From the NCBI GenBank assembly GCA_029548585.1, contig JAKPNC010000207.1:1-5930 (forward strand): a stretch of 5,930 nt of DNA, read 5' to 3'. This DNA comes from a bacterium. Lineage in GTDB: Bacteria; Ratteibacteria; UBA8468; B48-G9; JAFGKM01. The position numbers and the translations under genes were made by a program. Under the pieces are notes generated by a model that was not told the origin of the DNA, made no database searches, and was given only the letters and a program-made list of their open reading frames with translations. This document shows positions 1-5,930 of this stretch, one piece after another (the stretch's first letter is position 1; every line of letters starts with the position of its first letter).

Positions 1-1
1 G

Positions 2-3000
2 GGCGTGAAGAGGGGAGAGTATCCCGGAGGGCTGAAGGTTACAAGACAGACGGGCGGCGGTTTCACGGTGGATACGGGGAAAGCGGTATACAGGTTTGAG
101 AAAGACAAACTTCTGCCGGAGGAAGGATGGCTGGTAACGGACAGCGGCAGGACAGAAATATTCAAGGGTTCCGGCAGCGGGGCGTACGTTATAGACAATA
201 CCGGCAGGCGGGGAGTAGTTGCGGGATTTAAAGCGGAGATAGAGAACATTGTTTTGAAGGAAGGGCCGGGACGTTTTGTCGTTCGGAGGAGCGGCTGGTA
301 TGTAACGGAGGAAGGGGACAGGCTTGGAAGGGCGGATATATGGCTGTATTTCAGTGCAGGGTCACCGTGTTTCAGGATGACTCACTCGCTTATTCTGACG
401 GAAGATACCAACAGGGTATGGTTCAGGGATTACGGTATGGAATTCAGGACGGCCGGTAAACCGGGAGAAGTATACTTTTCGGCAGGGGATCCCTTGAAGC
501 CAGAATTAAAGAAGGTAGATGCGGGAGGGGGAGAAACATACATGGTGCAGGAGGAGTATCCTCATTTTGCCGAACGAGAATACAAGGCTGAGATAGGCAG
601 GTCTGTCGGAGGGAATGATACTCTTATCGAAGATATAAAGACGGCGGGAGACTGGGCGCACGGAGATTACGGGAACTACGGGATAACGGTTGTGATGCCC
701 TGGCTCGCGGAGAGGTATCCAAAGGAGATATCGTTCGGAGAGAGGGGTGCGAGAGCGGTATTATGGTCAGGACGCTCGGGCAAGGAGCTTGATTTCAGGA
801 CGAGAACCCTCGTCGGGCAATATTTTCAGGATTGGGTTAAGAAAGGGATATACAATTCCGCGGCCCTTATGGATACGCCCAGCAATGCCCAGGGGATAGC
901 CCGCACCCACGACATATGGGTACTGCCCCATGCCGGGGCTTATGATGAGGAGCAGGTAAAGAAGTCGGCCCTGGCGGCGGCCCGTCCCGTGCTGGTGATG
1001 GCGGACCCCAGGTGGGTGTGTGAGACGGAAGCCATCGGCTGGCCCATGTACCAGAAAGACACCCTGAAATTCCCGGAGGAAGAGAAACTGATGTCTGATT
1101 GCTGGGAAAGAATTTTGCTGCCCTTGAAGATGTTCCCCATGAACGGGTTCATAGCGTGGGGATGTTATCCCGACCAGAGTTACAGGGTCGTTGATGGCCG
1201 GATAATGGCGGCGTCTTCGAGATTGAAATCCCTTGCGGAATACGGTATGAGACAGGTTCCGACACGCATGTATGCGCGAAGCGGAGACCGAACATATTAC
1301 GAATACGGATACAGGTTCGGCCGGTTTACAGGGGATTACGGCATAGCCCACTGGGATGCGCCGGGGAAAAAGAAAGGCGGTTTTATAATGGGGGCCCCCA
1401 CCGGGGGAATCCCTCTTTTCTGGCAACTTAACACGGGTCAATACGGTATCATAGACGGGACAGTAAGGCATTGGCTCGATGAATACTACCTGACGGGAGA
1501 CGAGTATTCGCTTGAGGTGATAAAGTTGATAAAGGAGTCAATTCTCAAACCGGGATCTCCCGTTGGACTCAGCGTTATAAAAACACTGCTTGCGGTTTCA
1601 ATATATGACTGGGATGAAAAAATTACCGGGATTGCCCGCGACTACATACATTCCATAATCGATCCGTCAAGCCAGAACGGGATAAAAGACCGCGGGGGTT
1701 ACGGTCCCATGTACAAGGACCAGGGAGACACAAATGATTTCCTGGAATACTACCTCGAAACCGGAGACAAGGCAGTTAAAGAATCTTTTCTGAAACTGCT
1801 GGACCAGCGCTACCGGTTCGACAGGAGGTACAATCCTCTCGCGCACAGGAATTACGATGCTTTTACCCATTCGGTGGCGTATGAAATGACCGGAGACGAA
1901 CGTTTCCGCAGGGTGGTGGAACAGTCGCTGGGAGATGCCCTCTATTATTCGGGCCGGCATCCCCTTGAAGAAGCACTGGCAAAACTGCCGAAAGATCCTC
2001 TTGACTGGAAGAATTACCCGTATGATGCAGTTCTGGGACAGCATGAATATCATTTCCCTTTCATGGGCATTCCCACCGCATTGAAACTTATAGCGGAGAA
2101 AGGATGGAGCGGAAAAAGGACGCCGGTTATAATAAAACCCATGGATTTTAACGAGGGCAAGATTCTCTTTTTTCACAAGGCGGGAGAAGAGACAAGGCTC
2201 AGCATGATGTGTACTACAGTCAGGGAAGACATGGTTCCCAGGGTCTTTTCCTATCCCGAAGGGAAAGATTCGAGGGTCGTGGCTGTAGAGGTGAAAAAAG
2301 AAAAAAGGCTCCAGTGGCCTGCAAATATTGTTTTGCAGCCTGACGATATCTATCACTTTTTCGTGACAGTTCCTTCGCATACGCCGGGCGGATTATACCT
2401 TCTCAGCCTTGGGGGATACGAAAGGTTCACTCTTCTTGACATAACGGGAGACAAGGCGGCGTTGTACTGTCCCGAAGGTTTATGGGCGCCGTCGGGCGGT
2501 TCCATTCAAAGAGCGGGAGAAGGTTCGTTCGGGCGTGCGGGTGAAGGGATGCCTCTGTTTTTCCGGGTCCCGGCCGGCCTCGGGGAACTGGAGATCCTTC
2601 TGGCCGGTCCGGCCTGCGTGAAAAGGCCGGATGGTTCTGTGGCAGTGGCGATGTCGGTTGAGAATACGGGGAAGATTAAAATACCGGTTGAAGGGAAAGA
2701 TGGTATATGGAGTATCGAACCTTTCATCCGTAATTTCAGGGGAGAATGCATCCCTGCGTTTTACAGGCTGTTCAATGTTGAGCCGGTGGTTGCTTTCGGG
2801 TCTCCGGATTTTCTTCCCGGGGGAACCACGGGCAGGCCCGCGGACGTATCGCCGAAGGTGCCTCCTCTTTCTTCCCCCCTGGAGTACCTGACAGGAATAG
2901 AGGGGCAGGCCCTGAGGCTGTCGTCGAAAAGGTCGCTGGAATTCCCAAGGGGATCGAAAATACCGGAAGGCGGGTACGCTTTTTTCCCTGGGAAAAAGGG

Positions 3001-3592
3001 AACCGCCGAATTCTGGTTCCGGGCGGACCGTTCAACCCAGGAAGTGCCCATTGTAATATACCAGAGCATTGATTTTCCATTCATAAGGGGGCCCTATCTC
3101 GAGATGCGTCAAAGGTATTGGATAAGGGGAAGCAGCCGGAATATCTACAGCATGCTTCAGCTGGAGCTCGTGCCTGACAAAACGGGGCTTCCAGTTTCGG
3201 GTTCCCAGGTGGAACATTTTTTCAGGCAGGGAGAATGGACCCATATTGCGTATACCTGGGATATCAGGGATGGCAAAAAGGGGACGGAAGGGGAATTTGC
3301 CGTTTTTATCAACGGGATAAAACACTCGTACCGGTCTGCCCCTTACGGGATAAATAAACTTCCTGGAACGGTGAAATTCGAACTTTCGGATAAGGCGGAA
3401 AAGATCGTGCTGGGACCTTTCGAAGGGAGCATGGATATTCTGCGGTTTTCGGATATCGTGCGTTACCGGGAGGATTTCCTGCCTTCAGGGAAGGTTCCGG
3501 AAATGGATAAAAATACGAGGGCCCTTTTCCTCTTTGACGGCAACCTCAGGGGGACTTCTGCTTTTTCGTCAGAGCAGGTTGAAGCGAAGTAA
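2..3592 (+). CDS. Large YetA/PcRGLX-like (PL26-type) polysaccharide lyase-like protein with C-terminal LamG domain, 5' partial
   Basis: The frame is open to the left edge. The first possible start, GTG at 5, has no room for a visible ribosome site, so I treat the gene as truncated; residues below count from that GTG (1195 residues to TAA). Residues about 10-165 look like the tail of the N-terminal beta (RIFT-barrel-like) domain of the exo-rhamnogalacturonan lyase/YetA family. Family-like landmarks follow: RTHDIWVLPHAG from residue 300, YARSGD at 423-428, DYGIAHWD at 444-451 and HWLDEYYLTGD at 489-499, within a helical alpha/alpha-toroid region to about 690. A beta-rich stretch leads to a LamG/jelly-roll domain (about 965-1190; AEFWF near 1001, WTHIAYTWD from 1078, then FINGIKHSY and a closing DILRFSDIVRY strand). 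The likely role is cleavage or recognition of pectin-type or other acidic polysaccharide, probably outside the cytoplasm, but any signal peptide would lie off the window. YetA is about 850 residues, so the C-terminal part is an extension. Arginine is mostly AGG. The family call rests on remembered motifs; substrate and catalytic residues are not established. Confidence 0.72.
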   Translation, partial: GVKRGEYPGGLKVTRQTGGGFTVDTGKAVYRFEKDKLLPEEGWLVTDSGRTEIFKGSGSGAYVIDNTGRRGVVAGFKAEIENIVLKEGPGRFVVRRSGWYVTEEGDRLGRADIWLYFSAGSPCFRMTHSLILTEDTNRVWFRDYGMEFRTAGKPGEVYFSAGDPLKPELKKVDAGGGETYMVQEEYPHFAEREYKAEIGRSVGGNDTLIEDIKTAGDWAHGDYGNYGITVVMPWLAERYPKEISFGERGARAVLWSGRSGKELDFRTRTLVGQYFQDWVKKGIYNSAALMDTPSNAQGIARTHDIWVLPHAGAYDEEQVKKSALAAARPVLVMADPRWVCETEAIGWPMYQKDTLKFPEEEKLMSDCWERILLPLKMFPMNGFIAWGCYPDQSYRVVDGRIMAASSRLKSLAEYGMRQVPTRMYARSGDRTYYEYGYRFGRFTGDYGIAHWDAPGKKKGGFIMGAPTGGIPLFWQLNTGQYGIIDGTVRHWLDEYYLTGDEYSLEVIKLIKESILKPGSPVGLSVIKTLLAVSIYDWDEKITGIARDYIHSIIDPSSQNGIKDRGGYGPMYKDQGDTNDFLEYYLETGDKAVKESFLKLLDQRYRFDRRYNPLAHRNYDAFTHSVAYEMTGDERFRRVVEQSLGDALYYSGRHPLEEALAKLPKDPLDWKNYPYDAVLGQHEYHFPFMGIPTALKLIAEKGWSGKRTPVIIKPMDFNEGKILFFHKAGEETRLSMMCTTVREDMVPRVFSYPEGKDSRVVAVEVKKEKRLQWPANIVLQPDDIYHFFVTVPSHTPGGLYLLSLGGYERFTLLDITGDKAALYCPEGLWAPSGGSIQRAGEGSFGRAGEGMPLFFRVPAGLGELEILLAGPACVKRPDGSVAVAMSVENTGKIKIPVEGKDGIWSIEPFIRNFRGECIPAFYRLFNVEPVVAFGSPDFLPGGTTGRPADVSPKVPPLSSPLEYLTGIEGQALRLSSKRSLEFPRGSKIPEGGYAFFPGKKGTAEFWFRADRSTQEVPIVIYQSIDFPFIRGPYLEMRQRYWIRGSSRNIYSMLQLELVPDKTGLPVSGSQVEHFFRQGEWTHIAYTWDIRDGKKGTEGEFAVFINGIKHSYRSAPYGINKLPGTVKFELSDKAEKIVLGPFEGSMDILRFSDIVRYREDFLPSGKVPEMDKNTRALFLFDGNLRGTSAFSSEQVEAK

Positions 3593-3690
3593 AAAAGGAA
3601 AAGAATGTATAAGAAGATACCCCGGCAGGATATTCTGACAGGCTGAAGGATTTACTGTTAAACAGATTGCATTTACAGGCAACTAAGTAT

Positions 3691-3696
3691 GGAGGA
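3691..3696 (+). promoter_or_regulatory. Shine-Dalgarno site of the tandem GNAT gene
   Basis: GGAGGA lies three bases upstream of the ATG at 3699 when measured from the end of GGAGG. The spacing is short but the match is strong. The next in-frame ATG (3717, codon 7) would be about 21 bases away, and the first six residues fit the usual GNAT start (MKIRKF before an acidic ED-L segment). This fixes the start at 3699. Confidence 0.65.
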
Positions 3697-3698
3697 AA

Positions 3699-4664
3699 AT
3701 GAAAATCAGAAAATTCATGAAAGAAGACCTGCCTGCTGTTGTCGACCTGTGGAATACATCCCTGGGGAAGGACGGGAAAGAAGGGTGGTACCTGGAGGAA
3801 AATCTTTTAAGCGAAGAAAAGCTTGAAAAAGCGGTGAAAGGCCCGAATTCCGATCCAATGGGAATATTTGTTGCATGCGATGGAAAGAAAATAACCGGTT
3901 TCGGAAAGGGAGCGGTGAAAAAATACAAGTCTTATGAAGATGAAAAACCGGGAGATTTGCCCGGTTATCTTGAAAGACTCATTGTTGCCCCGGAATACAG
4001 GAGGAAAGGCGCAGGGACTGAGTTTCTCCGGAATATAGAATCCTTCGTTAAGGCAGAGGGCAAAGATAAAATAGAGATCTCATACTATTTCCCGGCTGTA
4101 ACCGGCGTACCTGTTCTGCCAAAGACGCCGGAATATGAATTTCTGCTGAAGAAAGGTTATAATCCGCTGGTACGTGAAATTAAGCTGAGATTGGTGTTCA
4201 GAAATTTTACGTTGAGAGACGAGATTATTAAAACAAGGGAAGTATTAAGGCAGGAAGGAATAGAAATAAGATATTTTAAAAAGGGAGACAAAAATTCTTT
4301 CTCAATGCTGATGGAAAAGTATTTCCCCGACTGGTGGAATGGCTTTTTCAAAACGAACATGGAAAGGGAAAAACCGGTCCTGATTGCCGCGGATGGAGAC
4401 AGGATAGCCGGCTTTGTGGGGCCTGTTAACGTCGAAGAAAACAGGAGGGCCAGTTTTGCTCCGGGAGTGGACCCTGAATACAGGAAAAGGGGGATCGGCA
4501 GGGTCCTGGTCAACCTGTGGGCGAATGAAGTCAAAAAAATGGGGGCAGAAGAAAGCATCATAGAGACGGTTGCCGACAATTATTCCGCACAGCACATTTA
4601 TTTTGACATGGGTTTTGAAAAAATAGGAGAATTTATCGGCAAGTTTGAAAAAAATATCGTGTAG
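3699..4664 (+). CDS. Tandem GNAT-family N-acetyltransferase
   Basis: The protein has 321 residues and two GNAT folds in a row. Each carries an acetyl-CoA pyrophosphate-binding motif A: VAPEYRRKGAG at residues 96-106 and VDPEYRKRGIG at 257-267. The second fold ends with the usual ...IYFDMGF element, where Tyr301 sits at the position of the common GNAT general acid. In the first fold the matching segment is FLLKKGY, with Leu149 at that position, so the first half may bind acetyl-CoA without normal catalysis or may serve a structural role. No signal peptide or membrane segment is seen, so a cytoplasmic enzyme acetylating an amine of a small molecule or protein is expected; the acceptor cannot be read from the sequence. 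The gene lies 106 bases after the large lyase-like gene on the same strand and could be co-transcribed, but no functional link is evident. Arginine codons are 17 of 19 AGG/AGA. The family assignment is firm; the substrate is unknown. Confidence 0.88.
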   Translation: MKIRKFMKEDLPAVVDLWNTSLGKDGKEGWYLEENLLSEEKLEKAVKGPNSDPMGIFVACDGKKITGFGKGAVKKYKSYEDEKPGDLPGYLERLIVAPEYRRKGAGTEFLRNIESFVKAEGKDKIEISYYFPAVTGVPVLPKTPEYEFLLKKGYNPLVREIKLRLVFRNFTLRDEIIKTREVLRQEGIEIRYFKKGDKNSFSMLMEKYFPDWWNGFFKTNMEREKPVLIAADGDRIAGFVGPVNVEENRRASFAPGVDPEYRKRGIGRVLVNLWANEVKKMGAEESIIETVADNYSAQHIYFDMGFEKIGEFIGKFEKNIV

Positions 4665-4836
4665 TTCACTTATTGACAATTGCACAGGCGATGTCCTGTT
4701 GTTATCTTTGAGGGGAAGCTTGTTCTGTTATCTTTCTATCCTATCCCTTACCCCATTAACCTGCCCGAGGATGTATTTTATCTTTATTCCCTCTCATCCC
4801 AAAAGGTAAAAGGGTGAAAGGACGGAAGACGGAAAG

Positions 4837-4876
4837 CCCCCCTCACCCCAACCCTCTCCCCTATGGGTAGAGGGGG
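4837..4876. repeat. CCCTCACCCCAACCCTCTCCC-type dispersed intergenic repeat, right arm incomplete
   Basis: A C-rich tract with CCCTCACCCC and then AACCCTCTCCCC is followed by TAT and GGGTAGAGGGGG. CCCTCT (4852-4857) pairs with AGAGGG (4869-4874) and CCC (4859-4861) with GGG (4865-4867), with one C/T mismatch and a three-base TAT loop. The left sequence matches a short motif that I recall as scattered between genes in many unrelated bacterial genomes. In fuller copies the right arm continues into a TTGGGGTGAGGG-like stretch; here it changes to GGAAAAGAGAG, so the copy appears truncated or decayed. It may act in RNA structure or 3'-end stabilisation. It lacks a T-run, so I do not call it a terminator. 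Confidence 0.55.
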
Positions 4877-4886
4877 AAAAGAGAGA

Positions 4887-4909
4887 TCCTGAAGAGAAAC
4901 GTTTCAGGA
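4887..4909. repeat. Short inverted repeat (7-bp stem, 9-base loop)
   Basis: TCCTGAA (4887-4893) is the exact reverse complement of TTCAGGA (4903-4909), with one possible extra G-T pair inside. An eight-base perfect palindrome AAACGTTT (4897-4904) overlaps the loop and right arm. There is no following T-run on the + strand and no clear T-run on the - strand. It sits about ten bases after the C-rich repeat and could be part of the same composite element or a protein-binding site. Confidence 0.35.
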
Positions 4910-5038
4910 GGGCAGGCTTGTTGCCATGGTAGTCGCAGGTTTTTGTGTCCCGGGCATTTCTGGAAGGGCGTTACCTCTCAAAATCGGGAAAGGATAACGG
5001 AATGGAAATTTTATAAGATTGCATCAATAGGGTCCCTT

Positions 5039-5557
5039 CTAAAATAATCGCTGGTCGAGAATCCGCCGGCTCTTCGGATCAAGCCGCGTTACGTCGGCAA
5101 TCTCGAAAATACTACCCGCGTAGTCTTTTATTAATATGGTGCCGTTGTCGAGACGCCGCACATCGTCAGGATCCTTAACCTGGATTTCAATTGGGCCGCA
5201 ATCGGTCTGTATTTTCCAGATCATGACATCAAACTCTTCAACTATGCTGTCAATCGAGGTAATTTGAGGGATAAATTCCTGGCATCTGAACTCTTCTTCA
5301 ACCACACGGCGCGTTGCCGGCGAAAAATCATCCATGGTCCGTACAAGACAGACTTCCTGCCCTTCGGAATCGCGGATTGAGATGTACTGATTCCTTAACG
5401 ACCTTGGAAAGCATTTTGATAATCTCACGTTTTCAACCGGACTGGTATTTTTGTCCCGGCGATAAACAAGCTGTCCGCGTTCGTTTCGCGAAATCTGTAT
5501 CATGGATGGGTCAACTTCCTGCTGTTTCTCATGGTTTGAATCTTTGGTATTCATCAT
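5039..5557 (-). CDS. DUF1854 family protein, partner of the adjacent ABC exporter
   Basis: The protein has 172 residues, no signal peptide and no membrane segment; it is strongly charged and predicted cytoplasmic. The body fits DUF1854: YISIRDSEG at 58-66, then LVRTMDDFSPATRRVVEEEF, an FIPQI segment, an MIWKIQTDCGPIEIQVKD strand pair, a DVRRLDNGTILIKDYAGSIFEI segment and the terminal LDPKSRRILDQRL (159-171). The first 20 or so residues are polar and poorly conserved-looking. Two adjacent ATG codons are available (5557 and 5554). AGGA at 5562-5565 is four bases from the first and seven from the second, so the second may be the true start. The gene begins 33 bases after the ABC transporter stop on the same strand, so it is very likely in one operon with it. 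In known genomes DUF1854 genes recur beside ABC exporters, and some of these pairs are named as cyanophycin-metabolism-associated; the biochemical role is unknown. Arginine codons are 14 of 18 CGN, unlike the left-hand genes. Confidence 0.8.
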   Translation of the reverse strand: MMNTKDSNHEKQQEVDPSMIQISRNERGQLVYRRDKNTSPVENVRLSKCFPRSLRNQYISIRDSEGQEVCLVRTMDDFSPATRRVVEEEFRCQEFIPQITSIDSIVEEFDVMIWKIQTDCGPIEIQVKDPDDVRRLDNGTILIKDYAGSIFEIADVTRLDPKSRRILDQRLF

Positions 5558-5561
5558 TCAA

Positions 5562-5565
5562 TCCT
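5562..5565 (-). promoter_or_regulatory. Probable ribosome binding site of the DUF1854 gene
   Basis: On the - strand AGGA (within ACAGGATTG) precedes the paired ATG-ATG start. It is four bases from the first ATG and seven from the second, so it favours the second ATG slightly. It is a weak, four-base match inside the 33-base gap after the ABC gene. Confidence 0.35.
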
Positions 5566-5590
5566 GTCTTGGCGCCGTACACGATTTTTC

Positions 5591-5930
5591 TCAAACTGCA
5601 AACAGCGCATGCAATTCAGCCTGCGTCTTGTAGAGTTTGGAATATAATCCTCCGGCTGCAATAAGTTCTTCGTGAGTTCCCTGTTCTATCAGTTTGCCCT
5701 TATCAAGAATAAGCAGGCGGGTAGCACGGCTAAGAGTGCTTAAACGGTGAGCAATGGCAATTGTGGTACGTCCGTGTACCAGGCGGTCTATCGCTTCCTG
5801 GATTTTCCATTCGGTTTTTGAATCCACGCTGCTGGTTGCTTCGTCAAGGATAAGGATCCGCGGGTCGGTTAAAATGGCGCGGGCAAGGCTGAGCCTTTGC
5901 CTCTCTCCGCCGGAGACCGTCTGTCCCCGC
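5591..5930 (-). CDS. ABC exporter (type IV, permease-ATPase fusion type), C-terminal end of nucleotide-binding domain, partial
   Basis: The frame enters from the right edge and stops with TGA at 5593-5591, leaving 112 visible residues. The fragment starts inside the ATPase domain: signature motif VSGGERQ at visible residues 5-11, then LARAIL, Walker B ILILDEATSS at 25-34 with D-loop SSVD (33-36), and the H-loop histidine at 61 in TIAIAHRLST. The tail LILDKGKLIEQGTHEELIAAGG-LYSKLY is typical of MsbA/LmrA-like exporters, in which the permease and ATPase are fused. The N-terminal membrane part, Walker A and Q-loop lie beyond the window, so roughly 450-500 residues are missing. All visible catalytic elements are intact. 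The protein would use ATP hydrolysis in the inner membrane to export a substrate that cannot be inferred here. The following DUF1854 gene is probably its operon partner. A GTG at 5827 is an internal valine codon (SSVD), not a start. Confidence 0.92.
   Translation of the reverse strand, partial: RGQTVSGGERQRLSLARAILTDPRILILDEATSSVDSKTEWKIQEAIDRLVHGRTTIAIAHRLSTLSRATRLLILDKGKLIEQGTHEELIAAGGLYSKLYKTQAELHALFAV

Larger units (their letters stand above)
4665..5038. other. Non-coding convergent intergenic region with repeat-like elements
   Basis: These 374 bases separate the end of the GNAT gene from the end of the oppositely oriented DUF1854 gene. No convincing coding frame is present. The region contains a 10-base direct repeat (TGTTATCTTT at 4700-4709 and 4726-4735) and a pyrimidine-rich stretch (about 4776-4800). 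A purine-rich stretch (4801-4836; four pyrimidines in 36 bases) comes next, followed by a pyrimidine tract (4837-4862) and a purine-rich tract (4865-4886). Two hairpins are annotated separately. From about 4930 to 5038 I see nothing recognisable. No stem followed by a clear T-run is found on either strand, although both converging genes would be expected to terminate here. Confidence 0.7.

Noticed and set aside
767..1471. Long open frame on the - strand inside the large + strand gene
   Set aside because: It lies wholly antisense to a well-supported coding region and its translation has no family features; it is a shadow of the real gene.
3605..3646. A 13-codon frame (MYKKIPRQDILTG) with a weak AAGGA five bases upstream, between the two + strand genes
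   Set aside because: It is very short, its ribosome site is weak and it has no recognisable features; chance is the simplest explanation.
3655..3665. CTGTT-A-AACAG palindrome upstream of the GNAT gene as an operator
   Set aside because: Arms of five bases with a single-base centre are expected by chance, and no regulator gene is nearby.
4673..4705. TTGACA at 4673-4678 as a promoter -35 box
   Set aside because: The best -10-like hexamer (TGTTAT at 4700-4705) is 21 bases away, matches only 4 of 6, and no + strand gene follows in the window.
4684..4709. Possible terminator after the GNAT gene: ACAGG/CCTGT stem followed by TGTTATCTTT
   Set aside because: The stem is only five base pairs with a six-base loop and the following tract is not a real T-run.
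4926..4997. A 23-codon frame beginning at ATG 4926, with AGGAGG at 4906-4911 upstream
   Set aside because: The spacing of 14 bases is too long, the AGGAGG lies partly in a hairpin arm, and the peptide has no recognisable character.
5314..5664. A 116-codon + strand frame across the DUF1854 start and the ABC gene end
   Set aside because: It is antisense to two recognisable genes and its translation resembles no family.

Overview
The window looks like a piece of an uncultured bacterial contig, probably metagenomic. It is of roughly balanced base composition and carries two gene blocks facing each other. The big polysaccharide-active protein with a C-terminal LamG domain, together with a DUF1854/ABC exporter pair, would fit environmental lineages such as Planctomycetota/Kiritimatiellota-type, Omnitrophota-type or Hydrogenedentota-type bacteria. 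No marker gene fixes the phylum, so this is a weak inference.

Left block (+ strand): from the left edge to 3592 runs a very large open frame, cut at its 5' end. It resembles the YetA / PcRGLX (exo-rhamnogalacturonan lyase-like, PL26-type) architecture: the end of an N-terminal beta domain, an alpha/alpha toroid, a beta-rich region and an added C-terminal LamG-like jelly roll. After a 106-base gap with a good Shine-Dalgarno site comes a 321-residue tandem GNAT acetyltransferase (3699-4664). Its second half keeps the usual tyrosine near the C-terminus, while the first half has leucine there.

Middle: 4665-5038 is non-coding and lies between convergent genes. It holds alternating pyrimidine-rich and purine-rich tracts, a hairpin-forming copy of a CCCTCACCCCAACCCTCTCCC-type dispersed repeat (right arm incomplete), and a second 7-bp hairpin at 4887-4909. 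I found no convincing intrinsic terminator there.

Right block (- strand): a partial ABC exporter gene enters from the right edge (5591-5930; signature motif, Walker B and H-loop visible). It is followed 33 bases downstream by a 172-residue DUF1854 protein (5039-5557). This pairing is recurrent in bacteria and has been linked in some genomes to cyanophycin metabolism, but nothing else here supports that specific role.

The two blocks differ sharply in arginine codon use: AGG/AGA dominates on the left and CGN on the right. This points to horizontal acquisition of one block or an assembly junction in the repeat-bearing middle. I did not find a clearly new multi-gene system. The most interesting points are the codon-use break at the repeat, the large lyase-like/LamG protein, and the DUF1854-ABC pair.
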